Assembly: GCA_964524755.1 (NCBI GenBank)
Contig: CAZGDR010000020.1
Coordinates: 1 to 32,686 of the forward strand
Source: JAQVOO01 sp964524755
Lineage (GTDB): Bacteria; Spirochaetota; Spirochaetia; Sphaerochaetales; Sphaerochaetaceae
Direction of reading: 5' to 3'
Length of the DNA: 32,686 bases
Shown: one piece after another, positions 5,951 through 14,511 of the stretch
How the letters are laid out: each line of letters opens with the position of its first letter
Position numbering within the stretch: the stretch's first letter is position 1
Notes under the pieces: generated by a model
What the model was told of the DNA's origin: nothing
The model's database searches: none
What the model saw: only the letters and a program-made list of their open reading frames with translations
Translations under genes and position numbers: made by a program

Positions 5951-7321
5951 CTATTTTTTCTTTTTCAAACTCTCTGGTTCTTGGTTCTTCATCGACCCTG
6001 GTTGGCGTGTATTTTCTAAAACATCCCTCCACAAACTCCCTTCGATATTCACATGATTTCTCTCTGAAACTGCGACTTTTATGGGAATGTGAACAAACTT
6101 ATTATTCAACAATGAAATAAGCGCCTGAGTTTTCCCCGCCATTGCGGCATGCACTGCATGTGCACCGAGACGAGAACAATAGATTGAATCATTGGGGTTA
6201 GCTTGCGCACTTCTGATAATATAACTGGGATCAATATACTTAAGACTCATCTCGACCCCCTCTTCTTTGAAGTACTCTCTAATCCTGTGCTTAAGAAAAA
6301 TTCCGATATCGGTAAATTTCACATTACCTGAAGCATCTTTTTCACCAGTGAGGGGGACAAGATCTTGACCTGCACCTTCAGCGATCAAAATTACGGCGTG
6401 CCCACGATCTAATATCCGTTTTTTCAAATGAGCCAACAAACCGTTGGGACCATCTAGGTCAAATGGGTTTTCTGGAATAAGACAAAAGTTCACATCGCTC
6501 ATCGCCAATGCAGTACTAGCGGCAATAAACCCAGACTCTCGTCCCATGACTTTTACCATTCCAATTCCATTGATTGAAGCCTTAGCTTCAGTGTGCGCCC
6601 CTATAACAGAGGGAACCGCATTGCTTACAGCTGTATCAAAACCAAAAGAAATCTGGATGAAAGACAAATCATTATCGATTGTTTTGGGAACACCAATTAC
6701 AGCTATCTTTAACCCTCTCTTTTTAATTTCTTCACCGATTTCCCAAGCACCTCGTAAGGTACCATCTCCACCAATGGTAATTAAAACATTAATATTAAGC
6801 CGTTCTAACGAATCAACAATCTCGACAACTTTTTCGCCGCCACCCCGAGAACTACCAAGAATAGTACCACCTTTGCCTTGAATATCATCAACCACATCAG
6901 GGTTAAGATCAATTATTGGGTAGGGACTATTTTCAAGTAACCCGCGGTATCCAAACTGGATGCCTGAAATTCGGCGAACTCCATAACGATACCAAAAACA
7001 ACGTACAACGGCACGAATGACATTATTCAGGCCGGGACAAATTCCACCACAGGTTACAATTGCAGCATGCACATGGGGAGGATTAAAGTAAATCATCTCC
7101 CGCGGCCCTGCCACCTCCACCGTATCGTGATATTGAGGAACTTGCTCCCCTTTCTCGTTCATGTAGGTGTCAATGCCATACAACACCCGTTTTGTTTCAC
7201 TTACATAGTCAGCTAGACCATCATCATTGGTGGTCGACATTTGAATTGGTGAAAGAATTTTAGGTTGCCCTAAACTTGGAATCGTAAAATCATACTTGTT
7301 TTTGGTTCTTTCAAATTCCAT
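5951..7321 (-). CDS. 6-phosphofructokinase (clade of spirochaete and trypanosome enzymes)
   Basis: The enzyme phosphorylates fructose-6-phosphate in glycolysis. In 456 residues it has the phosphate loop CGGICPGLNN (91-100), GGDGT (184-188), PKTIDND (212-218) and MGRESGFIA (259-267). G187 is the residue type found in ATP-using enzymes (PPi enzymes have Asp there), while K213 within PKTIDND is the type found in PPi enzymes. This combination is known from trypanosome and plant ATP-dependent enzymes and from spirochaete homologues, so ATP is the likelier phosphate donor, but this needs an assay. I chose the start at 7321 because AAGGAG lies 7 bases upstream; the frame extends to 7393 inside the preceding gene. 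It is the last gene of ligA-aminotransferase-ModE-like-pfk, starting 4 bases after the regulator's stop codon. The C-terminus is lysine-rich. Confidence 0.93.
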   Translation of the reverse strand: MEFERTKNKYDFTIPSLGQPKILSPIQMSTTNDDGLADYVSETKRVLYGIDTYMNEKGEQVPQYHDTVEVAGPREMIYFNPPHVHAAIVTCGGICPGLNNVIRAVVRCFWYRYGVRRISGIQFGYRGLLENSPYPIIDLNPDVVDDIQGKGGTILGSSRGGGEKVVEIVDSLERLNINVLITIGGDGTLRGAWEIGEEIKKRGLKIAVIGVPKTIDNDLSFIQISFGFDTAVSNAVPSVIGAHTEAKASINGIGMVKVMGRESGFIAASTALAMSDVNFCLIPENPFDLDGPNGLLAHLKKRILDRGHAVILIAEGAGQDLVPLTGEKDASGNVKFTDIGIFLKHRIREYFKEEGVEMSLKYIDPSYIIRSAQANPNDSIYCSRLGAHAVHAAMAGKTQALISLLNNKFVHIPIKVAVSERNHVNIEGSLWRDVLENTRQPGSMKNQEPESLKKKK

Positions 7322-7325
7322 AGCA

Positions 7326-7706
7326 TTACTCCTTGTGATTGACGGGAGAGAACTCCCACAATAACTGATCAAATTCCTCGGTAAAACTAGCAAAAGGCTC
7401 TACTAGCTGTTGTTTAGCCTCAGCTTGAAACGTATCATATAGGGTGATAAACCTGCGGCCAAATTCAGTCAAACTAGACCCTTCGCGATTAGCGCCACCC
7501 CGCTTACGATCAACTACCGGAAGGCCAAGTTGCTCTTCCAAGTTTTTAACCATCGCAAAAGCTTTGGAATAGGAAATACCTAACGCTAACGCAGCTGCTC
7601 TAATTGAGCCGGTAGTACTAATTTGTTCTAACAGCCACAAGACACCAATTCCCATGAATTTTTCACCTTCGCTAGTTACTAGATACAGCTTAGCTTTTAT
7701 CTCCAT
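7326..7706 (-). CDS. ModE-type winged-helix DNA-binding protein without molybdate domain
   Basis: This 126-residue protein aligns over its whole length with the N-terminal DNA-binding half of ModE. The core is a helix-turn-helix (about residues 34-61, GSIRAAALALGISYSKAF...) followed by a wing with RKRGGANREGSSLTEFG (68-84), the counterpart of the glycine-rich wing of ModE. No TOBE/Mop molybdate-binding domain follows; the remaining 40 residues are a helical tail. Such stand-alone forms are common and are usually assigned to molybdenum-related regulation, though direct molybdate sensing is unlikely here. Its start overlaps the aminotransferase by 10 bases, and it is 4 bases from phosphofructokinase. 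The nearby molybdenum-hydroxylase-like operon (11162-14509) is a plausible target; this is inference. Its Shine-Dalgarno is weak (GGAG 12 bases upstream), so translation may be coupled. Confidence 0.85.
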   Translation of the reverse strand: MEIKAKLYLVTSEGEKFMGIGVLWLLEQISTTGSIRAAALALGISYSKAFAMVKNLEEQLGLPVVDRKRGGANREGSSLTEFGRRFITLYDTFQAEAKQQLVEPFASFTEEFDQLLWEFSPVNHKE

Positions 7707-8977
7707 AGTAGAATGGCACTCCTATACACTTTCTCAATCACCGAGGGTAACAAATCTGCGTCAACACTAGCATATGCGACTCGCAATAAATCAGCCCCTA
7801 TAGCAACAGTACCGATTCCATGGGATTCTAACAAGTGCCTACGTAATTTTTCAGCATCACCACTACAACGAAACGCACAGAAATAGCCTGAATTGAAGGG
7901 TAAGGGCTGGAGCTCTTTAATATTTCCCTGCTGTAAAATTGCTTCCTGTACAATTTTATAACGTCGTTGCATCTCTGTGGCTACTTTTGCTATATCTTCA
8001 TGATACTGATCATGTTGCATTACGGTTACTAGTAGAGATTGACCTATACGAGAACAACTAGAGACAGATGAACGGATAGCACCCATTGTCTTCTGCACGA
8101 GAGCTGTATAATGCTCCGCTGTTAGCCCTTTAGCACCATAGGTGATAAATCCCAGACGAAACCCCCACACGAGAGATTCTTTGGTTGCAGCATCACATTT
8201 TACAGCGAGCAAGTTTTCATGAGCATTACACAACAATGAAAAAATGGAGTGTTGGTAGACCGTCGGTTCATGAAATAATCCAAAATAAGCATCATCAACA
8301 ACTACAACCAGATATTTACCTTCTTCAGCGCAAGCAAGCAAACAATCACGCAGCTCATACATTTCAGCTTGGGTTGGGGTATACCCACTAGGATTATTGG
8401 GAAAGTTCAATAATACAAAAACTTTTTGTGTCTTAGCATTACGGATACTCTCCTTTATAGCCTGAGGAGAAAAATGTACATCAGTATCAAACAAAGGAGG
8501 GCGTACTATCTGGGCCCCATGACGAACGGTAAATATCAGTTCATAATTATCCCAACAGGGACTTGGAACAACAACCGTGTCATCCGAATCAAGCAACAAG
8601 TCAGCGGCGAGGGAGAGAGCATGTGTCAACCCAGCTGTAACGACTGGTAATGAACAGACGGTAGAAGTTAACGCGGGATTCTTACGCAACATCTCACTCC
8701 ACCAGACTTGCCGCAGTGTAGCGTCTCCCGCTGTAGGAGCATAACCTACCATATTATCAGTAGAAACTAGTGGAGCAAACTGGCCAAATAGACGATGGGT
8801 CATATAGTGTTTATCTTCTAGAGCAACTCCAGCAGTAGCATTGGCAAAATGAGCTAATGAATCTGCTTCTTGACTCTGAGCGACAATTCCTCGTGGGAAA
8901 TACCCTCTCTGACCATATTTTGAGAGTACTTTTTCAAGTATGGTACCGGCGACTACCGTATCTAATCCCTGTTTCAT
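7697..8977 (-). CDS. PLP-dependent aminotransferase, class I/II (fold type I)
   Basis: A 426-residue cytoplasmic aminotransferase. The PLP site is readable: GLTHALSL (116-123) binds cofactor phosphate, NFPNNPSG (191-198) carries the Asn that contacts the ring, DDAYFG (228-233) carries the Asp and Tyr, and ATKESLVWGFRLGF (264-277) has the Schiff-base lysine K266 and a phosphate-binding Arg. The N-terminal 70 residues are longer than in aspartate aminotransferases, and the specificity is not readable; aromatic or aspartate amino donors are possible. The Shine-Dalgarno GAGGAG overlaps the last codons of ligA, whose stop is 5 bases upstream, and the 3' end overlaps the ModE-like gene by 10 bases. 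Translational coupling in the four-gene operon is likely. Confidence 0.9.
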   Translation of the reverse strand: MKQGLDTVVAGTILEKVLSKYGQRGYFPRGIVAQSQEADSLAHFANATAGVALEDKHYMTHRLFGQFAPLVSTDNMVGYAPTAGDATLRQVWWSEMLRKNPALTSTVCSLPVVTAGLTHALSLAADLLLDSDDTVVVPSPCWDNYELIFTVRHGAQIVRPPLFDTDVHFSPQAIKESIRNAKTQKVFVLLNFPNNPSGYTPTQAEMYELRDCLLACAEEGKYLVVVVDDAYFGLFHEPTVYQHSIFSLLCNAHENLLAVKCDAATKESLVWGFRLGFITYGAKGLTAEHYTALVQKTMGAIRSSVSSCSRIGQSLLVTVMQHDQYHEDIAKVATEMQRRYKIVQEAILQQGNIKELQPLPFNSGYFCAFRCSGDAEKLRRHLLESHGIGTVAIGADLLRVAYASVDADLLPSVIEKVYRSAILLWR

Positions 8978-8982
8978 AATTC

Positions 8983-11055
8983 CTACTCCTCGACTGCAAG
9001 CATCTCTAAAAACTCATCTTCTTCAACAATACGCGTGCCGAGTTTTAGTGCTTGTTGATACTTATTCCCTCCACCTTTTCCAGTTAAAAGATGCGTAGTT
9101 CTACTTGTTACCGAACTCGTTGTTCTTCCTCCACGCGCTTCAATCTCTCTCAACGCCAATGAACGGGGATTAAAATGGGTAAAACTACCAGTGACACACC
9201 AAGTTTGACCGCTAAAGGTTTGAAAAAGTTTATCATCATCTGCAGATGCCTCTTCAGCAAAATGGAGTCCTATCTCTGCTAGCTTTTCAAGTCGTTCCAG
9301 AAATTTCTTATCGGCAAATTGTTCAAATAAAGCCTCTACAGTTTTTTCTCCAAACCCTTTAATAGAGAGTAATCGTTCTTTATCATCTGCCGCAACAACT
9401 TTAATCAATGTTTCAATGTCTCGAATGCCTGCATCTACTAAGAGATCTACACTTTTCTTACCAAAATCAGGAATTCCCAACGCCACCAGAACAGTCCGAT
9501 AAGGACGCTCCTTGCTTTTCTCCACCGCCTGAGCTAAGGCAGAGGCTTTCTTCTCACCGAAACCCGGTTGCCCCACAAGGTTATTATAATTGACTAGGTA
9601 AATATCAGGGATATCATGCACTAAACCCCTACCCACTAGAAATGCTACTGTCTCAGGACCAAACCCTTCAATATCCATTTGATCCCGTCCGACGAAAAAG
9701 CTTATCCTTCCTAATACTTGTTCAGGACAATCAGGATTTGGACAGAAAGAATGCGCTCCTCGACGAACCAAGGGAGTATCACAGGAGGGACAGTTTTCAG
9801 GAAGCACCCACGTGGTATACCCCTCTTCATTTTTCTCAATCACCCGTTCAACAGCAGGAATAACATCGCCGCGCTTCGAGATAGTAACGGTATCTCCAAT
9901 TGCCAATTCTAATAGATTTATGTAATCCTGATTATGCAACGTGACATTTGAGACTGTCGAATTGCCTACTTTCACAGCAGCAACACGGGCCACAGGCGTA
10001 ATACGCCCAGTACGCCCTATCTGCACATCAATATCATGTACAATTGATTGTGCTTCAGGAGCTTCGAACTTGAAGGCTAACGCCCATCGAGGGTGGTGTC
10101 CGGTATATCCTAAAAACTCTCTTACACCCAGCTCATTTACCTTCACAACGAGACCATCAATCTCATAGGGCAGTTGCTCGCGCCTGAGATTGATCTTTTT
10201 TAGATAGGAGGGAAGTTTTCTATACACACCACTAACAACGGTCTCTAGCCTAAATTTTTGGGCTTCAACAAAAGCTCCTTCATCCGTTTCAGCAAACACC
10301 CCTAGTGTAGAGTTCACGTAAAACCCCAAATCTTTTAAAAGTCTCAACATTTCAACATGTGTGGAAATCTTTAACTCACTATCCTTTAAAAAGGCTTCGT
10401 AAGCAAACATCTGCAAAGGAATACGGGCTGTCTCTGAGCTTTTAAGCCTTCGAATTGTACCCGCAGCCAGATTGCGGGGATTGGCAAATGGCACTTCCAT
10501 CGTCTTGTTTAGACGCTCAAACTCTTTAATAGGGAGAAAAACTTCACCCCGAACAGCAATATCTACAGGTTGCGTCAGTTTTAAAGGAATTGAAGTTATT
10601 GTTTTTGCATTGGGCGTAACATCATTGCCAACAAAACCATTACCCCGCGTCACCGCTCGTACCAGATAACCTTTCTCATAATAGAGGACTAATGAAACTC
10701 CATCAATTTTCTCTTCCACTACAAAGGAGAGTCTCATCTCACCTCGCTGGCGTGAGCGTTCAATCCATTGCAACATCCCTTCAGGTGTGTATGATTTATC
10801 CAAACTGAGCATAGGCACTGTATGGGTAAATTCGGGAAATCCAGAACCTAAATCGCTACCAACACGCTCAGAGGGAGAATCTGGCAACTTTAAAGTAGGA
10901 TATTGCGTTTCAAGAGTCTGTAGACGATTCATCATCTGATCATACTCCCGATCTGAAATTGCCGGCTGAGCTTTTTTATAATAAAGGTCTTGGTGTATCC
11001 GTAAAGTTTCAGATAATCGGGCGATTTCCTTTTGAATTTGCTCAATCTCTTGCAT
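8983..11055 (-). CDS. ligA: NAD-dependent DNA ligase LigA
   Basis: This 690-residue enzyme seals nicks in replication and repair using NAD. It has all the domains in order: the N-terminal Ia domain with the HQDLYY and DREYD NAD-binding residues (about 21-40), the adenylation domain with EKIDG and its nucleophile K116, an OB fold with NVTLHNQDY, a four-cysteine zinc finger (CPSC...CPNPDC), helix-hairpin-helix repeats, and a C-terminal BRCT domain from about 612. Length is normal. GAGGAG lies 7 bases before the ATG at 11055. It is the first gene of the leftward operon with the aminotransferase, the ModE-like protein and phosphofructokinase, and its promoter (11077-11105) is back to back with that of the molybdenum-hydroxylase-like operon. 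Confidence 0.98.
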   Translation of the reverse strand: MQEIEQIQKEIARLSETLRIHQDLYYKKAQPAISDREYDQMMNRLQTLETQYPTLKLPDSPSERVGSDLGSGFPEFTHTVPMLSLDKSYTPEGMLQWIERSRQRGEMRLSFVVEEKIDGVSLVLYYEKGYLVRAVTRGNGFVGNDVTPNAKTITSIPLKLTQPVDIAVRGEVFLPIKEFERLNKTMEVPFANPRNLAAGTIRRLKSSETARIPLQMFAYEAFLKDSELKISTHVEMLRLLKDLGFYVNSTLGVFAETDEGAFVEAQKFRLETVVSGVYRKLPSYLKKINLRREQLPYEIDGLVVKVNELGVREFLGYTGHHPRWALAFKFEAPEAQSIVHDIDVQIGRTGRITPVARVAAVKVGNSTVSNVTLHNQDYINLLELAIGDTVTISKRGDVIPAVERVIEKNEEGYTTWVLPENCPSCDTPLVRRGAHSFCPNPDCPEQVLGRISFFVGRDQMDIEGFGPETVAFLVGRGLVHDIPDIYLVNYNNLVGQPGFGEKKASALAQAVEKSKERPYRTVLVALGIPDFGKKSVDLLVDAGIRDIETLIKVVAADDKERLLSIKGFGEKTVEALFEQFADKKFLERLEKLAEIGLHFAEEASADDDKLFQTFSGQTWCVTGSFTHFNPRSLALREIEARGGRTTSSVTSRTTHLLTGKGGGNKYQQALKLGTRIVEEDEFLEMLAVEE

Positions 11056-11076
11056 AGTTAACTCCTCGACTGCTTT

Positions 11077-11105
11077 AGTATACCTACTTTCCGTTCTTTT
11101 GCCAT
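11077..11105 (-). promoter_or_regulatory. ligA: Candidate promoter of the ligA operon
   Basis: On the minus strand ATGGCA (11105-11100) and TATACT (11082-11077) are 17 bases apart. The start would be near 11070, some 15 bases before the ligA ATG. The -35 touches the -35 of the divergent promoter at 11105. Confidence 0.45.
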
Positions 11106-11133
11106 TGCAGTCTGTAAGGTTAAATGCTATTTT
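11105..11133 (+). promoter_or_regulatory. Candidate promoter of the molybdenum-hydroxylase-like operon
   Basis: TTGCAG (11105-11110), a 17-base spacer and an extended -10 TGCTATTTT (11125-11133) predict a start near 11140. The Shine-Dalgarno candidate AAGGA (11142-11146) is then 15 bases from the ATG at 11162, an unusually long gap. Confidence 0.4.
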
Positions 11134-11161
11134 TAGCTTTGAAGGATGGCACTAGATTATT

Positions 11162-13126
11162 ATGGTCGATAAAGCTACCAACTTAACGCTTACATCTCAG
11201 ACTATCCACGGTATCGTGATTCGGGCAAATATTGATTCAGGTTCTATTCTTGGTATTAACTTTCCTAAGCCAGATAAAAGATTTTTTGTCTTAGAAGCTA
11301 AAGATATAATTGGTGCAAATACTATTTCTGTGTATGGCGATGAATTTCCACTTTTTGCTTCAACCGATATAACGTATAAAGGACAGCCGCTATTCGCCCT
11401 TTTCGGACCTGATGCAGAGGCTGTAGAGATTAAATCACGAGAAATAGAGATCGATTTCCAACTCAGTCAAGCCCAAACTCAAATCGAAAAACCTCAACCG
11501 CTTACCTACAAATGGGGCGATGTGGATGAAATCTTCACCCAGAGCGAAACAATTGTCGAACGAACTTATTTGGATCGTCAGGTGTGGACTCGTGAAGATA
11601 CCATTATGCAAGTAATCACGTGGTTAGAAGATGATATGTTAAAGGTTGAAGCACCAACCCAATGGCCATTTCATGTTCGTGACACCGTGGCCCAAATTTG
11701 TGGACGTACCCAAAAAAGTGTTGTGGTGTACCCCCAACCACACTTTTCTGCGAAGGATGAGAAGATCCTACTCCCCTCAATCCTTGCCGCCATATCAGCA
11801 CTAGCCACTATTAAATTAGGAGCTCGTGTCCAAATGAATTCTCATTTCCCCACCTATAATAGCCCTGTCACAATTACTCGTAAAACTGCCTTGGATGCTA
11901 AAGGCAAACCGCTTGCCGAGGAAGTAAAGGCGGTGGTGGACCAGGGAGCATACTCCCTATTTACCGCTGAATTGCTCACTCAGGCCTTAGCTGGGTTACT
12001 ACCTCTTTATCATCTACAAGCTTTCTCTGCAGAGCTCAGTGTAATTACATCGTCTACTCCACCTTCCCATTTTTATGGGGACCTTGGGTATAGCTCAACT
12101 CTTTTCTCTACAGAGACACATGCTTCAGCTCTTGCTAAGCAGGCGCAGATGAACCCAGCCAACTGGCGTATCAAATATTATGTGGAAAGCTTCGAGCGAA
12201 ATTCTATTGTCGAAACTTTGCCCATTTCAAAATTGCGTGACTTAATTGGCATCACTTGTGGTGCTGCCGATTTCTCTCGTCATAACGCGGTATATGAATT
12301 ACAGCGTAGAGCTAAGCGCCCATTATCAGCCTTCCTCAACTATAGTCGAGGCATAGGGATCTCCTGTGGAGCTGGAATTAGTGGCTTTAGTACAAACTCT
12401 GCGTTACATACCGCAGCAAAAATTGCGGTGACCCTCGATACAAAAGATCATGTCGTGGTAAATACGAGTTTTTATCCTAGTAAAAAAACCACTGCGTTAT
12501 GGTCTTCTATTATTATTAAAGAACTCTCGCTCGAAAAAGAGACCATCACTTTTGTAGAAAATGATACTACACAAATGGTTGATACGGGTCCAGAAGTATT
12601 ATCATTAGATGTGGAGCGTTCAGCAATGATGATTACCCATTGCTGTGAAGTCATCAAAAGAAAACGATTCCAAGAACCCCTTCCTATAACGGAAGCAGTT
12701 ACTGCAAAAGGGACTATCCCAAATAGAGACATTCAGTTTTCCAGCAAAAACTGGGGTTGTTTGGTTCTGCAACTAGAAATCAATACAATTACTTTAGAAA
12801 TTGAAGCTCGACAAATTTGGGGACGCTTTTCTTTCAGTAATACCCCTGATACAAAACAACTGCAAGTAAAGTTCAAACATATCATTAATTCGAGTTTACA
12901 TGAAAACAACATCATCCCTGTCTATCGAAAAGAGGCTCCCCCATTAATGGATATTGAAGTTGATAGCTTAGGCGATCAGGCGTATCCTTCCTCAGCAACT
13001 TCTGCTCTTCGCGCTATGGTTATGGCCGCCTGCGCCTCAGCCCTATCACAAGCTTTAAATTGCGATGTATCTACTATGCCTGTAACCAGTGATGATATAA
13101 TTGGTTACATTGGAGGCAGAACGTGA
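11162..13126 (+). CDS. Divergent molybdopterin-subunit homologue of the xanthine dehydrogenase/aldehyde oxidase family
   Basis: This intact 654-residue frame has the overall plan of the large subunit of molybdenum hydroxylases. An N-terminal a/b-hammerhead (RANIDSGSILGINFP..., then DIIGANTISVYGDEFPLFA and ITYKGQPLFALFGPDAEAVE, to about residue 95) leads into the molybdopterin-binding body (PTQWPFHVRDTVAQICGR, 165-182). Key motifs are eroded. The usual GGGFGGK is PHFSAKD (193-199), the usual RGFG segment is YGDLG (305-309), and the C-terminal GVGE with the catalytic Glu is SLGD with D605. It is also about 100 residues shorter than typical subunits. The frame is undamaged and followed by its two partner subunits, so it is probably functional but not as a standard hydroxylase. 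Start candidates are ATG 11162 or the ATT codons just before it. No selenium or other special signal is seen. Confidence 0.8.
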   Translation: MVDKATNLTLTSQTIHGIVIRANIDSGSILGINFPKPDKRFFVLEAKDIIGANTISVYGDEFPLFASTDITYKGQPLFALFGPDAEAVEIKSREIEIDFQLSQAQTQIEKPQPLTYKWGDVDEIFTQSETIVERTYLDRQVWTREDTIMQVITWLEDDMLKVEAPTQWPFHVRDTVAQICGRTQKSVVVYPQPHFSAKDEKILLPSILAAISALATIKLGARVQMNSHFPTYNSPVTITRKTALDAKGKPLAEEVKAVVDQGAYSLFTAELLTQALAGLLPLYHLQAFSAELSVITSSTPPSHFYGDLGYSSTLFSTETHASALAKQAQMNPANWRIKYYVESFERNSIVETLPISKLRDLIGITCGAADFSRHNAVYELQRRAKRPLSAFLNYSRGIGISCGAGISGFSTNSALHTAAKIAVTLDTKDHVVVNTSFYPSKKTTALWSSIIIKELSLEKETITFVENDTTQMVDTGPEVLSLDVERSAMMITHCCEVIKRKRFQEPLPITEAVTAKGTIPNRDIQFSSKNWGCLVLQLEINTITLEIEARQIWGRFSFSNTPDTKQLQVKFKHIINSSLHENNIIPVYRKEAPPLMDIEVDSLGDQAYPSSATSALRAMVMAACASALSQALNCDVSTMPVTSDDIIGYIGGRT

Positions 13127-13635
13127 AAATTACATGTACGATAGATAATAAACATATTTTACTTAATGTAAACTCTAATAAACCGCTCAACTTAATTCTC
13201 ATGGAAGATGTAGAAAAGAATCAAACATATACCCGTTGTCGAGATGGAAATTGTGGTAATTGTGTGGTGTTACTCAATGAAGAAGCAGTACTCTCTTGTC
13301 TTATTCCTGCATTTCGGCTCAAGGGTGTCAGAATCCTCACTTTTGAAGGGTATCAAAAATCTCGATTTTGGCACGATTTAGAACGCGCCTATAACGATAC
13401 TGGGAGTCATCCCTGTCCCCATTGCTTCGCCTCAAAGACATTGATTTTTGAATCATTACTCCAAATGATCATCAAATCAGAGGCGGGACCTTCACAGGAC
13501 GAGGAACCAGATAATGAAGTCATCGTGCATGAAATCGGATTAAACACCTGCGCGTGCCTTGATGCTCAGGAAATAATAGCTATATTCAAATCGGCAGCCA
13601 CATATCGGAGGCGTAGACGTGTACGAAGGTATTAG
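13123..13635 (+). CDS. 2Fe-2S subunit of the molybdenum-hydroxylase-like operon
   Basis: This 170-residue protein matches the small iron-sulphur subunit of xanthine dehydrogenase-type enzymes. The plant-ferredoxin-like N-terminal cluster has C39, C44, C47 (CRDGNCGNC) and C59. The helical second domain keeps C98, C101 (CPHC) and C143, C145 (CAC). All eight cluster ligands are therefore present, although the usual CGFCTPG and CRCTGY surroundings are CPHCFAS and CACLDA. A linker of charged residues (about 120-135) is specific to this protein. It starts with GTG overlapping the TGA of the previous gene (13123-13126), indicating coupled translation. Its last ten residues, YRRRRRVRRY, are translated from the region holding the Shine-Dalgarno and start of the FAD subunit, so that tail may have no protein role. 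It would pass electrons between the large and FAD subunits. Confidence 0.85.
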   Translation: MKITCTIDNKHILLNVNSNKPLNLILMEDVEKNQTYTRCRDGNCGNCVVLLNEEAVLSCLIPAFRLKGVRILTFEGYQKSRFWHDLERAYNDTGSHPCPHCFASKTLIFESLLQMIIKSEAGPSQDEEPDNEVIVHEIGLNTCACLDAQEIIAIFKSAATYRRRRRVRRY

Positions 13636-14509
13636 ATCTCCTGCAGTTCACATGCCTAAAACTCTTAACGATCTCATCTCAGCTTCGAGTCGTTTCCCCA
13701 ATGCTACATTTTGGGCAGGGGGAACATTTATTATGAGTCGCAATAATTATTATCCAACCCGCAAAAGCAAAGATATTATCTCACTTAACGAAATCCCAGA
13801 ACTCAAAAGAATTAATAGAACTGATAGATATCTAGAAATGGGTTGTATGGTGACCTTTGAACAGATGCTTACGGTTGGAAAACAGGTTTTGCCTGGTCTA
13901 TTGCAAATGACACTAGAACAAACGGCCACGATGATAATTCGTCGACAAATGACCCTTGGTGGAGCAATTTGTACTCCAGGCGTACGACTCGCGCTCTCGG
14001 GGACTCTAGCCGCATTGCAAGCTGAAGTTGAAATTAAAACCAGCTTAGGGACAAAAACTGAAACTCAATGGATTGAGATTGAACGGATATATAATAAACA
14101 GGGTGTATTACAACTAAAAAAGAATGATTTAGTCACACGAATAAGAGTTGGATTTGAACGGGAAACCTTTTCTTCGTTTTTAATTGCGGGAAACCCCATG
14201 ATAAATCCAGAAGAAACTGTAATGCTCTCCTTTGCTTGTTCTTACAACCAATCCGTAATCAGTCGCTTCCGTATGTGCTTAACCTTTCCTACTATCTTAT
14301 TTCTCATTCCTCTTGAAATAGATTTAATGATGCATGGCACTACCCTTCCTCTGACATCACAACAAATAAAACGGGTTGTCCAAAGTATCATGGAAGAAGT
14401 TCAAGTAATAGCTACTGATGCAGTCCTCCCCATACAACTAGAACGAGCAAGAAGATTTACTGAATCCACGTTACACGAATTGAATGCCCAGAGTTTATCT
14501 GAACGATAG
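13619..14509 (+). CDS. FAD-binding subunit of the molybdenum-hydroxylase-like operon
   Basis: This 296-residue protein corresponds to the medium (CutM/CoxM-like) subunit. The two flavin-binding loops are recognisable: WAGGTFIM (about 32-39) for the first AGGT loop and RRQMTLGGAICTPG (about 109-122) for the usual ATIGGN loop. Both are altered at several usual positions. The C-terminal CO-dehydrogenase flavoprotein domain (about 180-290) is weakly conserved. It starts at GTG 13619 with GGAGG 9 bases upstream and overlaps the 2Fe-2S gene by 17 bases. The three overlapping genes clearly form one transcript and one complex. In family members this subunit hands electrons to NAD or another acceptor; the acceptor here is unknown. 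Confidence 0.8.
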   Translation: MYEGIRSPAVHMPKTLNDLISASSRFPNATFWAGGTFIMSRNNYYPTRKSKDIISLNEIPELKRINRTDRYLEMGCMVTFEQMLTVGKQVLPGLLQMTLEQTATMIIRRQMTLGGAICTPGVRLALSGTLAALQAEVEIKTSLGTKTETQWIEIERIYNKQGVLQLKKNDLVTRIRVGFERETFSSFLIAGNPMINPEETVMLSFACSYNQSVISRFRMCLTFPTILFLIPLEIDLMMHGTTLPLTSQQIKRVVQSIMEEVQVIATDAVLPIQLERARRFTESTLHELNAQSLSER

Positions 14510-14511
14510 AC

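Noticed and set aside
7322..7393. 24-residue extension of phosphofructokinase
   Set aside because: It lies inside the regulator gene; AAGGAG directs the ATG at 7321.
11162..14509. The molybdenum-hydroxylase-like operon as pseudogenes
   Set aside because: All three frames are intact, overlap with coupled starts, and keep eight cluster cysteines.
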